Notes: generated by a model not told the origin, from the letters alone. A stretch of DNA of 64,000 nucleotides from Saccharopolyspora gloriosae (GCF_022828475.1 NZ_CP059557.1:3519470-3583469), one strand, 5' to 3'; shown: positions 51,056 through 60,464, counted from the stretch's first letter. Translations and numbers: made by a program.

Positions 51056-52312
51056 TCAGCCCGCGACGGCGGCGGCCACCGCCTCCTTCCACAGGCCCAC
51101 GGCGTCGTCGACCTGCTGGGAGTTGACGATCAGCGGCGGGATCATCCGCACCACGTTGCCCGCGGGGCCGCAGGTCAGCAGCAGCAGGCCGCGTTCGGCG
51201 GCGGCGGCGTGCGCCCGGGCGGCGGTGGCGGTGTCGGGCGTGCCCTCGGGAGTGGTGAACTCGTTGCCGACCATGAGGCCGCGGCCGCGGACCTCACCGA
51301 TCACGGGGTGTTCGGCGGCGACCTTGCGCAGCCCTTCCTGCAGGCGGGCGCCCTGCTCGGCGGCGTTGTCGACGAGGTTCTCGTCGCGCACCACGTCGAG
51401 GGTGGCCAGCGCGGCGGCGGCGGCCACGGCGTTGCCGCCGTAGGTGCCGCCCTGCGATCCCGGCCAGGCCTTGCTCATCAGCGCGCTGGAGGCCGCGATG
51501 CCGGAGATCGGGAAACCGCTGGCGAGCCCCTTGGCGGTGATCAGGATGTCGGGTGTGATGGTGGAGTGCTGGTGTCCCCAGAACTTCCCGGTGCGGCCCA
51601 CCCCGGTCTGCACCTCGTCGGTGATGAGCAGGATGCCGTGGCGGTCGGCGCGTTCCCGCAGCCCTTCCAGGAACTCCGCCGGGGCGGGAATGTAGCCGCC
51701 TTCGCCGAGGACGGGTTCGACGATGAACGCGGCGGTGTCCTTCGGGGAGGTGACCGTCAGCAGCAGCTGGTCGAGTTCGGCGAGGGCGAAACGCACCGCT
51801 TCGGCTTCCGACCAGCCGTGCCGGTAGGTCTCCGGGAACGGGGTGAACGCCACGCCCGGCATCATCGGGCCGATCCCGGCGCGCACCTTCACCCCGGAGG
51901 TCGTGAGTGCGCCCGCGCCCATGGTGCGGCCGTGGAAGCCGCCTTGGAAGGCGACGATGGTCTGACGTCCGGTGGCGTGCCGCGCCAGGCGCACCGATGC
52001 CTCCACGGCTTCGCTGCCGGAGTTGACGTAGAACATGCGGTCCAGGCCTGCGGGCAGGACGTCGCCGAGCCGCTCGGTGAGCTGGAGTAGCGGCCGGTGC
52101 ATGACTGTCGTGTACTGGCCGTGGATCAGGGTCCCCACTTGGCGTTGCGCCGCCTCCACCACGCGCGGGTGGCAGTGTCCGGTGCTGGTCACCCCGATAC
52201 CGGCGGTGAAGTCGAGGTAGCGGCGTTCGTCCTCGTCGTAGAGGTAGACGCCCTGTCCGCGGGCGGCCAGCACAGGTGTCGCCTGCTGCAACACCGGCGA
52301 GAGCTCAGCCAT
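51056..52312 (-). CDS. gabT: 4-aminobutyrate aminotransferase
   Basis: This 418-residue class III PLP aminotransferase has LDFTAGIGVTSTGHCHPRVV, FYVNSGSEAVEASVRLAR, FQGGFHGRTMGA, ITDEVQTGVGRTG and the PLP lysine Lys261 in ITAKGLASGFP. It should transfer the amino group of GABA (or a similar omega-amino acid) to 2-oxoglutarate and give succinate semialdehyde. The ATG at 52312 follows TTGGAG. It is divergent from gabD, and a GntR-type palindrome lies between them. Confidence 0.88.
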   Translation of the reverse strand: MAELSPVLQQATPVLAARGQGVYLYDEDERRYLDFTAGIGVTSTGHCHPRVVEAAQRQVGTLIHGQYTTVMHRPLLQLTERLGDVLPAGLDRMFYVNSGSEAVEASVRLARHATGRQTIVAFQGGFHGRTMGAGALTTSGVKVRAGIGPMMPGVAFTPFPETYRHGWSEAEAVRFALAELDQLLLTVTSPKDTAAFIVEPVLGEGGYIPAPAEFLEGLRERADRHGILLITDEVQTGVGRTGKFWGHQHSTITPDILITAKGLASGFPISGIAASSALMSKAWPGSQGGTYGGNAVAAAAALATLDVVRDENLVDNAAEQGARLQEGLRKVAAEHPVIGEVRGRGLMVGNEFTTPEGTPDTATAARAHAAAAERGLLLLTCGPAGNVVRMIPPLIVNSQQVDDAVGLWKEAVAAAVAG

Positions 52313-52345
52313 GTTCGACTCCAAGCTGTCGTGTCCCGAATGTAG

Positions 52346-52359
52346 GATTGTTGACAATC
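52346..52359. promoter_or_regulatory. GntR-type operator between gabT and gabD
   Basis: GATTGTTGACAATC is a palindrome with one non-pairing centre, within the 114-base divergent gap. TTGACA inside it could be the -35 box of gabD, and TACATT on the minus strand just beyond it could be the -10 box of gabT. Thirteen of the 14 bases recur as an identical core at 61893-61906. Confidence 0.65.
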
Positions 52360-52426
52360 GCGTGTGACATGCAACCATCACGGCTGCGTCCTGTCCACCC
52401 GCCGACACGGAAGGCCCGCTGAACCG

Positions 52427-53920
52427 ATGAGCACCACCAGCAGCTCCCCCGCAGGCACCGAGTCCGAAGAGGCCCGCGTCGTCGACGCCGCCCCCAAGCA
52501 GCTGCTCATCGGCGGCAAATGGCGAACGGCCACCGGTGAACGCACCTACGAAGTCGAAGACCCCTCCACCGGCCGCGCGTTGTGCTCGGTCGCCGACGCC
52601 TCCCCCGAGGACGGGATCGCCGCGCTGGCCGCCGCCCACGAGGCCCAACCGGCCTGGGCGAAGTACCCGCCGCGGGAACGCGGCGAGATCCTGCGCCGCG
52701 CCTACGAGCTGATCCAGCAGCGCCACGAGGACTTGGCACTGCTGATGACCCTGGAGATGGGCAAGCCGCTGCCCGAGGCGCGCGGCGAGGTCACCTACGC
52801 CTCGGAGTTCTTCCGCTGGTTCGCCGAGGAGGCCGTGCGCATCGGCGGCGACTACGCCGTGGCGCCCAGCGGCACCGGCCGGTTCCTGGTCACCCAGCAG
52901 CCGGTCGGGCCGACGCTGCTGATCACGCCGTGGAACTTCCCGATGGCGATGGGCACCCGCAAGATCGGCCCGGCCATCGCCGCCGGCTGTACCTCGGTGA
53001 TCAAACCCGCGCACCAGACGCCGCTGTCGATGCTGGCGCTGGCGGAGATCCTGCTGGAGGCGGGCCTGCCCGAAGGGGTCCTCAACGTGGTCACGGCGGT
53101 CGGCGCCGGTTCCGTGATGGAACCGATGATCCGCGACGGGCGTGCCCGGAAGCTGTCGTTCACCGGGTCGACTTCGGTGGGGCGCAAGCTCATCGAGCAG
53201 TCCGCCGAGCAGGTCCTCAACGTGTCCATGGAACTCGGCGGCAACGCCCCGTTCCTGGTGTTCGCCGACGCCGACCTCGACGTCGCCGTCGACGGCGCGA
53301 TGCAGGCCAAGATGCGCAACATCGGTGAGGCCTGCACCGCGGCCAACCGGTTCTACGTGCACGCCGACGTCGCCGAGGAGTTTTCCCGCAGGCTCGCCGA
53401 GCGGATGGGGGCGTTGCGCATCGGCCGCGGCGTCCGCGACGACGTGGAGGTGGGGCCGCTGATCGACGCCACCCAGCTCGGCAAGGTCGACGAGCTCGTC
53501 ACCGACGCCGTCGGCCGCGGCGCGGAGGTCGTCGTCGGCGGCTCCCGCCAGGACGGCGAGGGCTACTTCTACCCGCCGACGGTCCTGAAGAACGTGCCGC
53601 TGTCGTCGCGGATGACGCGGGAGGAGATCTTCGGGCCGGTCGCGCCGATCAGCACGTTCACCGACGAGCAGACCGCCATCGACGAGGCCAACAACACCGA
53701 GTACGGGCTGGTCGCCTACGTCTACACCCAGGACCTGCACCGCGCGCTGCGCGTGTCGGAGGCGCTGGAGAGCGGCATGATCGGCCTCAACCAAGGCGTG
53801 GTGAGCAACCCGGCGGCCCCGTTCGGCGGTGTGAAGGCCTCCGGCCTGGGCCGGGAGGGAGGCAAGGTCGGCATCGACGAGTTCCTGGAGACCAAGTACA
53901 TCGCCATCGGCGGCCTGTGA
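52427..53920 (+). CDS. gabD: succinate-semialdehyde dehydrogenase
   Basis: This 497-residue aldehyde dehydrogenase has LLITPWNFPMAMGTRKIGPA, FTGSTSVGRKL, the general base Glu269 in MELGGNAPFLVF, the nucleophile Cys303 in GEACTAANRFY and EEIFGPVAPI. The sequence PWNFP, GKPLPEARGEV and the gabT neighbour support a succinate-semialdehyde dehydrogenase. The ATG at 52427 gives a 45-residue lead before the conserved LLIGGKWR. It should complete GABA breakdown to succinate. Confidence 0.88.
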   Translation: MSTTSSSPAGTESEEARVVDAAPKQLLIGGKWRTATGERTYEVEDPSTGRALCSVADASPEDGIAALAAAHEAQPAWAKYPPRERGEILRRAYELIQQRHEDLALLMTLEMGKPLPEARGEVTYASEFFRWFAEEAVRIGGDYAVAPSGTGRFLVTQQPVGPTLLITPWNFPMAMGTRKIGPAIAAGCTSVIKPAHQTPLSMLALAEILLEAGLPEGVLNVVTAVGAGSVMEPMIRDGRARKLSFTGSTSVGRKLIEQSAEQVLNVSMELGGNAPFLVFADADLDVAVDGAMQAKMRNIGEACTAANRFYVHADVAEEFSRRLAERMGALRIGRGVRDDVEVGPLIDATQLGKVDELVTDAVGRGAEVVVGGSRQDGEGYFYPPTVLKNVPLSSRMTREEIFGPVAPISTFTDEQTAIDEANNTEYGLVAYVYTQDLHRALRVSEALESGMIGLNQGVVSNPAAPFGGVKASGLGREGGKVGIDEFLETKYIAIGGL

Positions 53921-53938
53921 TCCGCCCCGTCACCTGAC

Positions 53939-53974
53939 CGGTGCCCCGCGCGGCTCTCGCGGCGCGGGGCACCG
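53939..53974 (+). terminator. hairpin after gabD
   Basis: CGGTGCCCCGCG (53939-53950) pairs with CGCGGGGCACCG (53963-53974), 18 bases after the stop codon, with a 12-base loop. Confidence 0.75.
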
Positions 53975-54070
53975 TGCTGTGCGGACCTCGCCGCCGTGGA
54001 TGCCGTGGCGAGCGTCGATGCGCGGCACGGTGGAGGGCCTCGGGCGTCGGCTGGTTACGGTGGCCGCGCC

Positions 54071-54839
54071 ATGGATTACGAGACCGCGTCGCGCCACTAC
54101 GAGGCGCTCGTCAACGGCTACCTGCGCGACTCCGCGCCCGGTTCGGCCGCGCGCACCGCGTCGCTGTTCACCGAGCCGGTGCGCCGCGCGTTCGTCGCCG
54201 AGCACGCGGCGGAGTCCACGATCGAGGGGATGTTGTGGGCCGCCTGGCGGCCCGTGGTCCGGGCGGCCGGGGCCTCGGGCGGCGTGAGGCACCGGGACCT
54301 GGTCGACCTGCTGGTCGAGATCAAGGGTCACGGCACCCTCACCCGGCGGGACGCGGTGCGTGATCTGGGGTGGGCTCGTGGTGTTCGGTGATCTGCCGTG
54401 TTTCGGCGCGCAGGTGCGCGAGGCCTGGGACGCCGACGGGGACGGCTCGACCGAGTCCCGGGTGAACCTCAACGCGTTCGCCGCGCGCCTGACCGCGGCC
54501 GGAATCGACTTCTCCGGCTATGCGATCTGGACGTTGCGGGACTGCCTTGAGGACACCGCCGTGCCGGGCGGGCTGCACGCCGTGCTGCCGTGGCTGCGGC
54601 ACTGCGGCCCGGAACTGGCGCGGCTCGCCCGCCTGGGCTCGTGCTCGGTGCCCGATCGGGGACCGGGACGCCTGGGGCCGCTGGCCCGGGCCGGCGGGGT
54701 GCGCGGCGGCGGGTTCTGCCCGCAGCGGTGGGCGTTCTGGCGCGGCAGGCTCGCGGAGCTGGCGGCCGGTCCCGACGCGGTCGCTCACCAGGCGCGCACG
54801 GCACTCGAGCTCATGCCCGCTGTGGAGGGCGTCGCCTGA
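54071..54839 (+). pseudogene. DUF3632-like protein, frameshifted
   Basis: The first frame from ATG 54071 (MDYETASRHYEALVNGYL ... HRDLVDLLVEIKGHGTLTR) ends at 54391. The continuation VIWGGLVVFGDLPCFGAQV, REAWDADGD lies in another frame from about 54360 to 54839. The combined pattern of a helical protein with W.xLVVxGDLPCFGxQxREAW recalls DUF3632, best known in fungi. The total length is one base over a multiple of three, so one base is extra near 54345-54362. Function unknown. Confidence 0.55.
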
Positions 54840-54852
54840 TTCGGCCGGGCGG

Positions 54853-56611
54853 CTAGGGGCGGAACGCGCCGGAATCGTGGTCGTGATCTTCGGCCGGGAT
54901 CAGCGGAAGCAGCAGGCTGGGGTGTTGTCCGGGTGCGCTGTGCAGGGTGGTGCGCCCGTCGTAGGCGGGGTCGTCGCGGTCGCCGGGCAGTTCGTGCCAG
55001 AACGGTCCGCTGCCGCGCACGCCGAGCGGGCCGGGTGCGAGGTCGTGGGTGTAGTCCTGTCCGCGTATCGACACTGCGAGGCGGTATCCGGCGGGCACGA
55101 CGATCGACAGCGGCCAGATCTCCACGTGCGCCTCGTAGACCTGGTGCGGCTGCAGTGGCGCGGGCGTGGTGTGGGGGTGCCATGGCCGGTGCGGCAGGGA
55201 CAGGGCGGGGTCGAGTTCGCGGTGCGACATCCGCAGCCAGCCTTGGGAGACGGGGGCGTTCGGTTCGGACGCGCCGGTGAACAGGACTTCGGTGCCGTCG
55301 GGGTCGAACAGGTGCACCGTGACGAACAGGTCCGCGTCGCGGGTGTCGGAGGACGCGAACAGGGTCATCGCGGCCGGGCCGGTGAACTCCGCGTCGTGTT
55401 CGGCGGCGGGCAGGGCGAACAGCAGGCCTGCGCTGCGGGCGGTGAATTCCGCCGCCTGCGTCGCGTGCGGTGGGTGTTCGGTGAGGCCGCCGGTGTCGAG
55501 GTCGAGGTAGTGCCGGCTCCACCGGTGCGCGCCAGCGGCCATTCCTGTTCGTGACGCCGCAGGAATCCGCGTGGGGTGCGGATTTGGAGGGTGACGGGGG
55601 GCTGGTGCTGCCAGCCGTTGTCGGCGCCGGTGAGGAAGTGGTCGAAAAAGCGCCGTTGCAGCGCGATACCGGCGTCGGTGTAGAACTGCGCCCAGTGTTC
55701 GAGGCCGTGCACCTCCAGCCACTTCTGGGTGGAGCGGACCCTGGTGAAGCCTTCGAAGTTGCCGCGTGAGTGCAGGCCCATGCCGCCCCAGTTGGCGCAC
55801 GAGAGCACCGGCACCGTGATCTGCTCCAGCGCGGCGCTGCGGTGGCGGTAGTGGTCGTTGACGCACGGGTTCGCGCGCAGCACGTCGGCGGGATCGCGGC
55901 GGCCTCGAGTTCCGCCGCCGAGCGCACCGCCTGCCCGGAGACGCGCCGCCCGGTGTGCGGGTTGCGCGGTGCGCCGGGCCTGCCGTGTTGGACGCCGTGG
56001 ACCTGGTGGGGCATCCAGGTGGGCATGAACATCGTGGGGATGCCGCTGTGGTGGGTGTATTCGCGGTACAGGTCGGTGGCGCCTTCCCACGGGCAGATGG
56101 CTGCGAGGTGCGGCGGCGCCAGTTGTGCGACTCGCCATTGGTTGCTGGCGAGGTAGGAGATCCCGAGCATGCCGACGTTGCCGTTGCTCCACGCCCGCAC
56201 CCCGGCCCATTCGATGCACTCGTAGAGGTCGTGGGCTTCGCGCCGGGAGAAGAAGTCGATGTCGCCTTCGCTGCCGCCCGTACCGCGGGTGTCGATGCGC
56301 ACGCAGGCGTAGCCGTGGGGCACCCAGCGTTCGGGGTCGGGGTATTCCCACACCTGGTAGGCGTTGCTGGAGTGGGCGGCGACCTCGGGGTGTTCGTCGA
56401 GCAGTGCGGTGAACGCGGCCGGGTAGCCGTCGGCGAACGGGAGTCCTTTGCCGTAGGGGCCGGCCGCGAGCAGCACGGGATGCGGCTGGTCGTCGTCGGG
56501 CCGGAACACGTCGGCGGCGAGGGTGATGCCGTCGCTCATGGTGATGCGCAGGTCCCAGTCGATGCGCATGCCGTCGCGCACTTCGCTGATCGTGTCGTAG
56601 TGCTCGCTCAT
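54853..56611 (-). pseudogene. CocE/NonD-type hydrolase, two frameshifts
   Basis: The protein is an X-Pro-dipeptidyl-peptidase/CocE-type serine hydrolase of about 586 residues. Frame 1 from ATG 56611 holds MSDGITLAADVFRP, CVRIDTRGTGGSEG and the nucleophile elbow GMLGISYLASNQW. Frame 2 starts near 55896 (DPADVLRANPCVNDHY, VPVLSCANWGGMGLHSRGN). Frame 3 starts near 55529 (HRWSRHYLDLDTGGLTEHPP, then the jelly-roll domain with LDPALSLPHRPWHP). One base is missing at each junction. An intact form would hydrolyse an ester or acyl-peptide. GGAAGGG precedes the start. Confidence 0.82.
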
Positions 56612-56636
56612 GGCGCCCTTCCCACACGAACCCCGC

Positions 56637-56662
56637 CTTAACGCTAGAGAAGTTACATTAAG
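56637..56662 (-). promoter_or_regulatory. candidate TetR operator before the CocE-like gene
   Basis: CTTAA and TTAAG close a 26-base AT-rich element between the TetR gene and the CocE-like start codon, 26 bases upstream of the latter. Inner symmetry is poor (CTTAATG ... CGTTAAG). Confidence 0.35.
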
Positions 56663-56721
56663 CATGGTCGCGTGAACACCACTGATGCAGGTTCTCTTGC
56701 ACAAGGTGCGGCGGGTGCGGG

Positions 56722-57291
56722 TCAGGGTGTGGTGAGCACCCGGTCGACCAGCACCTCCAGATCCATTCCGGGCGTGCTGTAGCCGAAGATCGCGCGCAGG
56801 TAGATCGGGGCGAGCACCACGTCGAAGACGTGCTCGACGGTCAGCCGCGGCGCCCCGTCGGCCGCCGCCCGGTCGAGGACCTGCTGAATCTGATCGGTCC
56901 GGCGCCGCAGGTGGATCGCGGCCGCCTCGGTCGCCGGTCCGTGCCCGGCGCCGTGCGACGCGGTGGCCGCCGCGATCGCCCGGTAGAACGCGAACCCCTC
57001 ACGCGTGTCGACCCGGTCGGCGACCGAGCGCGCCCAGTCGATCAGGTCCCGGCGCAGCTCACCGCTGTCCGGGAACGGGGACTGCTCGTTCATGCGGGTC
57101 ACGGCGACATCGAGGGCCAGTGCCTCCACGTTCTTCCACCGCCGGTAGATCGTCACCTCGTGCACGCCGGAGCGCGCCGAGACCTCCCGCACGGTCAGCG
57201 GGTCACGTCCCTCCGCCCACAGCGCGCGCACCGCGGCGTGCACGGCCTCGCGGGTGCGGGCGGTGCGGCCGCCGGGTCGGGTCTCTGCCAC
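56722..57291 (-). CDS. TetR-family regulator
   Basis: This 189-residue protein has a TetR HTH at about 12-58 (TREAVHAAVRALWAEG, LTVREVSARSGVHEVTIYRRW) and an all-helical ligand domain to the end. GTG 57291 is the start. It lies directly upstream of and on the same strand as the CocE-like gene, so that gene is the likely target; the divergent glycerol-dehydrogenase-like gene is an alternative. Confidence 0.88.
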   Translation of the reverse strand: MAETRPGGRTARTREAVHAAVRALWAEGRDPLTVREVSARSGVHEVTIYRRWKNVEALALDVAVTRMNEQSPFPDSGELRRDLIDWARSVADRVDTREGFAFYRAIAAATASHGAGHGPATEAAAIHLRRRTDQIQQVLDRAAADGAPRLTVEHVFDVVLAPIYLRAIFGYSTPGMDLEVLVDRVLTTP

Positions 57292-57473
57292 CGGCTCAGG
57301 CTAGCCAACGCCTCCACTGCAGCCGAACGGCGTTTCCGATGCACTCCCGGCGGGCAGCCGGTGGCTTGCGAGCAAGAGGCGTTATCACCATGTGGAGTAC
57401 CGATTGCCGCCGAACGGGTGGATGCGATCGAATCGGGCGGGCCGCACTACAGGGTGCGCCTGATCCACACCCG

Positions 57474-57524
57474 CCCCGCCACCGCCGTCCGCCGATCACG
57501 CATCGGCGCACGGCCGTGGCGGGG
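57474..57524 (+). promoter_or_regulatory. 23-bp hairpin in the leader of the GldA-like gene
   Basis: The arms 57474-57496 and 57502-57524 pair at 21 of 23 positions around the 5-base loop CACGC. The 3' arm ends 24 bases before the ATG at 57548 and 9 bases before the AGGAAGGA ribosome binding site. It could be a leader attenuator, an RNA-protection element or a large operator; no T-tract follows. Confidence 0.55.
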
Positions 57525-57547
57525 TGTTCACGCAGGAAGGACGATCC

Positions 57548-58696
57548 ATGACCGAGACATCCGCCGCGCTGCGCACGATGATCTCCCCCGGCCGCTACGT
57601 CCAGGGCCGTGGCGCGCTCGACTCGTTGGGTTCCTACGTGGCGAAGCTGGGTGAGCGGCCGCTGGTGCTGGCCGACGACGTGGTGCGCGGCCTGACGGAA
57701 ACCGCGATCACCCGGTCCTTCGGCGAGGCCGGGCTGCCGGTGGCGTTCGAGAAGTTCAACGGGGTGCCCACGGCCGCCGAGAGCCGGCGGGTCGCCGAGG
57801 TGCTGCGTGCGCAGGGCGCCGACGTGATCGTCGCCGTCGGCGGCGGCGCCCCCATCGACACGGCCAAGGCCGCCGCCGACGACACCGGGCTGCCGGTCGC
57901 CAGCGTGCCCACCGTGGCCTCCACCGACGCCCCAACCTCGGCGTTGTCGGTCGTCTACACCGCCGACGGGTCGTTCGAGTCCTACCGGTTCTACGCCCGC
58001 AACCCGGCGCTGGTGGTGGTCGACACCCAGCTCATCGCCGACGCCCCGGCCCGGTTCCTCATCGCCGGTGTCGGTGACGCGCTGGCGACGTGGATCGAGG
58101 CGCGGGCGGTGGCCCAGTCGAACGCGGCGACGATGGCCGGGGGCGCGGCCACCAAGGCGGGGGCGGCGTTGGCGAAGCTGTCCTGGGACATCCTGTGGGA
58201 ATCGGCGATTCCCGCGGTGCGCGCGGTCGAACACGGCCTCGTGACTCCCGCGGTGGAGGCGGTCGTGGAGGCCAACACGCTGCTGTCCGGGCTCGGTTTC
58301 GAATCCGGCGGGCTCGCCGCAGCGCACGCCGTGCACGACGGGCTCACCGCCGTCGCCCACACCCACGGACTCGCCCACGGGCAGAAGGTCAACATCGGTT
58401 CGATCACGCAGTTGATCCTCGAAGACCGCCCGGCGCAGGAGATCCGCGAGTTCATCGAGTTCACCACCCGCGTCGGCCTGCCCACCACGCTCACCGAAAC
58501 GGGACTCGGCGACGCCGATGATTCGGTGCTGCGCACGGTGGCCGAGGCCGCCACGGACCCGGCCGAGACGATCCACAACCTGCCGTTCGCGGTGACCGTG
58601 GACGCCGTCGTCGACGCCCTCAAGGCCGTTGAGGTCACCGGCTGCGCCGTGCGCGCCGAAGCGGGACTGCCCGCACCGGTCGCGCCCGCGCACTGA
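57548..58696 (+). CDS. glycerol-dehydrogenase-like (iron/zinc ADH) enzyme
   Basis: This 382-residue GldA-type dehydrogenase has VIVAVGGGAPIDTAKAAAD (NAD), VPTVASTDAPTSAL and metal ligands in AGVGDALATW (Asp), AAHAVHDG (His) and HTHGLAHGQKV (His). It should oxidise glycerol or a related vicinal diol with NAD. AGGAAGGA precedes the ATG at 57548. It lies next to the second catabolic cluster but on the opposite strand, and lacks the GntR-type palindrome. Confidence 0.9.
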   Translation: MTETSAALRTMISPGRYVQGRGALDSLGSYVAKLGERPLVLADDVVRGLTETAITRSFGEAGLPVAFEKFNGVPTAAESRRVAEVLRAQGADVIVAVGGGAPIDTAKAAADDTGLPVASVPTVASTDAPTSALSVVYTADGSFESYRFYARNPALVVVDTQLIADAPARFLIAGVGDALATWIEARAVAQSNAATMAGGAATKAGAALAKLSWDILWESAIPAVRAVEHGLVTPAVEAVVEANTLLSGLGFESGGLAAAHAVHDGLTAVAHTHGLAHGQKVNIGSITQLILEDRPAQEIREFIEFTTRVGLPTTLTETGLGDADDSVLRTVAEAATDPAETIHNLPFAVTVDAVVDALKAVEVTGCAVRAEAGLPAPVAPAH

Positions 58697-58702
58697 CCGG
58701 CC

Positions 58703-58767
58703 GGGCCTGGTGCGTTGAGAACACCGCGGCCGCCCGCGACCCGCGATGATCACGACGCACCAGGCCC
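58703..58767. terminator. hairpin between the GldA-like and GntR genes
   Basis: GGGCCTGGTGCGT (58703-58715) pairs perfectly with ACGCACCAGGCCC (58755-58767), with a 39-base loop, between convergent genes. Confidence 0.55.
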
Positions 58768-58782
58768 CGGTGCGCCTTCGGC

Positions 58783-59505
58783 TCAGCTGGCCGGGCCGGT
58801 CTCCGAGAGCAGTGGCGTGAACGCGTTGAGCCGTTCCAGGGCGTCGTTCATGTGCGCTTCCAGCCGCGCCAGCAGCAGCGCTTCGTCACCGGACTCGATG
58901 GCGTCGACCAGGCCGCTGTGCTCGTCGACGAGGGTCTGCGGGTCGGCGGTGTACTTGTCCTGCAGCGCGGTCAGGCACATCCGCTTCTCCACCAGCAGCG
59001 TCTGCGCCATCCGCTGCAGCCGGGGGCTGCCGGACACGCGCACCAGCGTCTCGTGGAACTCCTGGTCGGCGTCGCTGAGCTCGATCGCGTCGCCCCGGCC
59101 CGCCGCGGACACGATGCGGGCTTGGGCGGCGGTGAGCTCGGCGACGGCCTCCACCCGGTGGTGGCGGATGATGCGTTCGCACGCGGCGCGTTCCACCGCC
59201 AGCCGCGCCAGGTAGATGTCGGTGACGTCGTCGGCGTCGAGCGTCGTCACGAACAACCCGCGGTGCGGTTCGCTGTGCAGCAGGCCCTCCTGCACCAGCC
59301 GTTGCATCGCTTCCCGCAACGGTCCGCGGCTCACTCCGAGCCGCGATGCCAGTTCGGCCTCGCCCATCTGACTACCGGGGGGCAGTGAGCCGTACATGAT
59401 CGCCGAGCGCAGCTGGTCTGCCACGATCGCGGCGGTCGATTTCCGCTGCACCGGCTCTAACTCGCCGTGCTGGTTCTGCTCGTCGACTCCGAGCACCGAC
59501 ACCAT
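58783..59505 (-). CDS. GntR-family regulator with FCD domain
   Basis: This 240-residue regulator has the GntR HTH at about 22-88 (IVADQLRSAIMYGSL, ASRLGVSRGPLREAMQRLVQEGLL) and an FCD domain with the metal residues intact: ADQEFHETL (Asp/His), DEHSGLVDAI (His) and EAHMNDAL (His). FCD proteins bind carboxylate ligands and ATTGTnnACAAT-like palindromes. ATG 59505 directly abuts GAGGAG, so GTG 59496 with 9-base spacing may be the true start. It follows the isomerase-like gene in the same orientation and probably controls the sites at 52.3, 60.4 and 61.9 kb. Confidence 0.88.
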   Translation of the reverse strand: MVSVLGVDEQNQHGELEPVQRKSTAAIVADQLRSAIMYGSLPPGSQMGEAELASRLGVSRGPLREAMQRLVQEGLLHSEPHRGLFVTTLDADDVTDIYLARLAVERAACERIIRHHRVEAVAELTAAQARIVSAAGRGDAIELSDADQEFHETLVRVSGSPRLQRMAQTLLVEKRMCLTALQDKYTADPQTLVDEHSGLVDAIESGDEALLLARLEAHMNDALERLNAFTPLLSETGPAS

Positions 59506-59514
59506 CTCCTCATC

Positions 59515-59525
59515 GAATTGTCAAG
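59515..59525 (-). promoter_or_regulatory. operator half-site before the GntR gene
   Basis: On the minus strand CTTGACAATTC carries one half of the ATTGTnGACAAT palindrome 10-20 bases before the start codon. This would suit weak autoregulation. Confidence 0.35.
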
Positions 59526-59546
59526 CGCGGAGCGGCTCCCCCGAGC

Positions 59547-60281
59547 TCACCCCTGGTCCGGGCCGGGCCGGCGAAACAGCGTGCCCAGCCCCTCGTGCGG
59601 CCCCGAGTCACCGGCCAGCCGCAGCACTTCCCACGCGCTGACCTGGTTGGCGGTCAGCACCGGTTTGCCCAGGCGCTGCTCCAGCTCGTCGAGCCACGCC
59701 ACGGTGTGCAGCGCGGTGTCGGGCATCAGCAGTGCCTGGGCGGTCGGGTCGTCGTTGGCCGCGGCGAAATCCAGCACTTGCTCGCGGGTCAACGTGCCGA
59801 CTTCGGCGGCGGTGACGATGCCGCGACTGGACAACCTGGTCACCTCGATGCCGCCGTGCGCCAGGAAATCGGCGAACCGATCGGCGACGTCCGAGGGATA
59901 GGTCGCCGCGACCGCCACCCGGTCCAGGCCGAGACGGGCCACGGCGTGCACGAACGCGAACGAGGTGCTGGAGGTGGCCAGGCCGGTGACGGCCTGCAAC
60001 TTCTCGACCTGGTCGCGCGCGCCTTCCCAGCCGAAGACGAAACTGCCGCTGGTGCAGGCCCAGATCACGGCCTGCACCCCGTGCGCGAGCAGCTCACGGG
60101 CTCCGTCGGCGAGCACGTCGGCGGAACCGACCTCGAGCAGCGCGTCCACCCGATGCGCGTCCTCCCGCATCACGGTGTGCACCAACGGCAATCGGATGTC
60201 GCCACCGAGCAGCCGTTCGAGGGCCGGGTAATCGTCTTCGGCGCTGTATCCGGGGTAGAGAATCCCTGCGGTGATCGGCAC
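59547..60281 (-). CDS. Asp/Glu racemase-superfamily protein (maleate isomerase/AMDase-like), single active-site Cys
   Basis: This 244-residue protein has the family opening VPITAGILYPGYSAEDDYP, the N-half Cys in VIWACTSGSFVFG, and KPVLTANQVSAWEVL near the end. The second active-site Cys, present in the neighbouring paralogue as SCTN, is replaced here by MPDTALHT. Two Cys are needed for racemisation or isomerisation, so this copy may catalyse a one-Cys reaction or have lost activity. GTG 60281 follows AAGGAGGGAG; a longer frame would overlap the operator. Confidence 0.82.
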   Translation of the reverse strand: MPITAGILYPGYSAEDDYPALERLLGGDIRLPLVHTVMREDAHRVDALLEVGSADVLADGARELLAHGVQAVIWACTSGSFVFGWEGARDQVEKLQAVTGLATSSTSFAFVHAVARLGLDRVAVAATYPSDVADRFADFLAHGGIEVTRLSSRGIVTAAEVGTLTREQVLDFAAANDDPTAQALLMPDTALHTVAWLDELEQRLGKPVLTANQVSAWEVLRLAGDSGPHEGLGTLFRRPGPDQG

Positions 60282-60364
60282 CGGCAGCTCCCTCCTTGAT
60301 TCGTTCCCGCGACCCGCGGCGAAATCAGGGGTTGCGGGGGCGAACGACACCGGACCGGCGGTCA

Positions 60365-60376
60365 ATTGTCGACAAT
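60365..60376. promoter_or_regulatory. GntR-type operator before the isomerase-like gene
   Basis: ATTGTCGACAAT is a perfect 12-base palindrome 84 bases before the GTG at 60281. TAACAT just beyond it on the minus strand may be a -10 box. Confidence 0.65.
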
Positions 60377-60464
60377 GTTACCGCACGGTTCGGTGCCGCC
60401 CGCACTAGCGGAAATGTTTTCGTAATTCGATCGACACGCTCCACGACGCGGCGAACCGTCCTGA

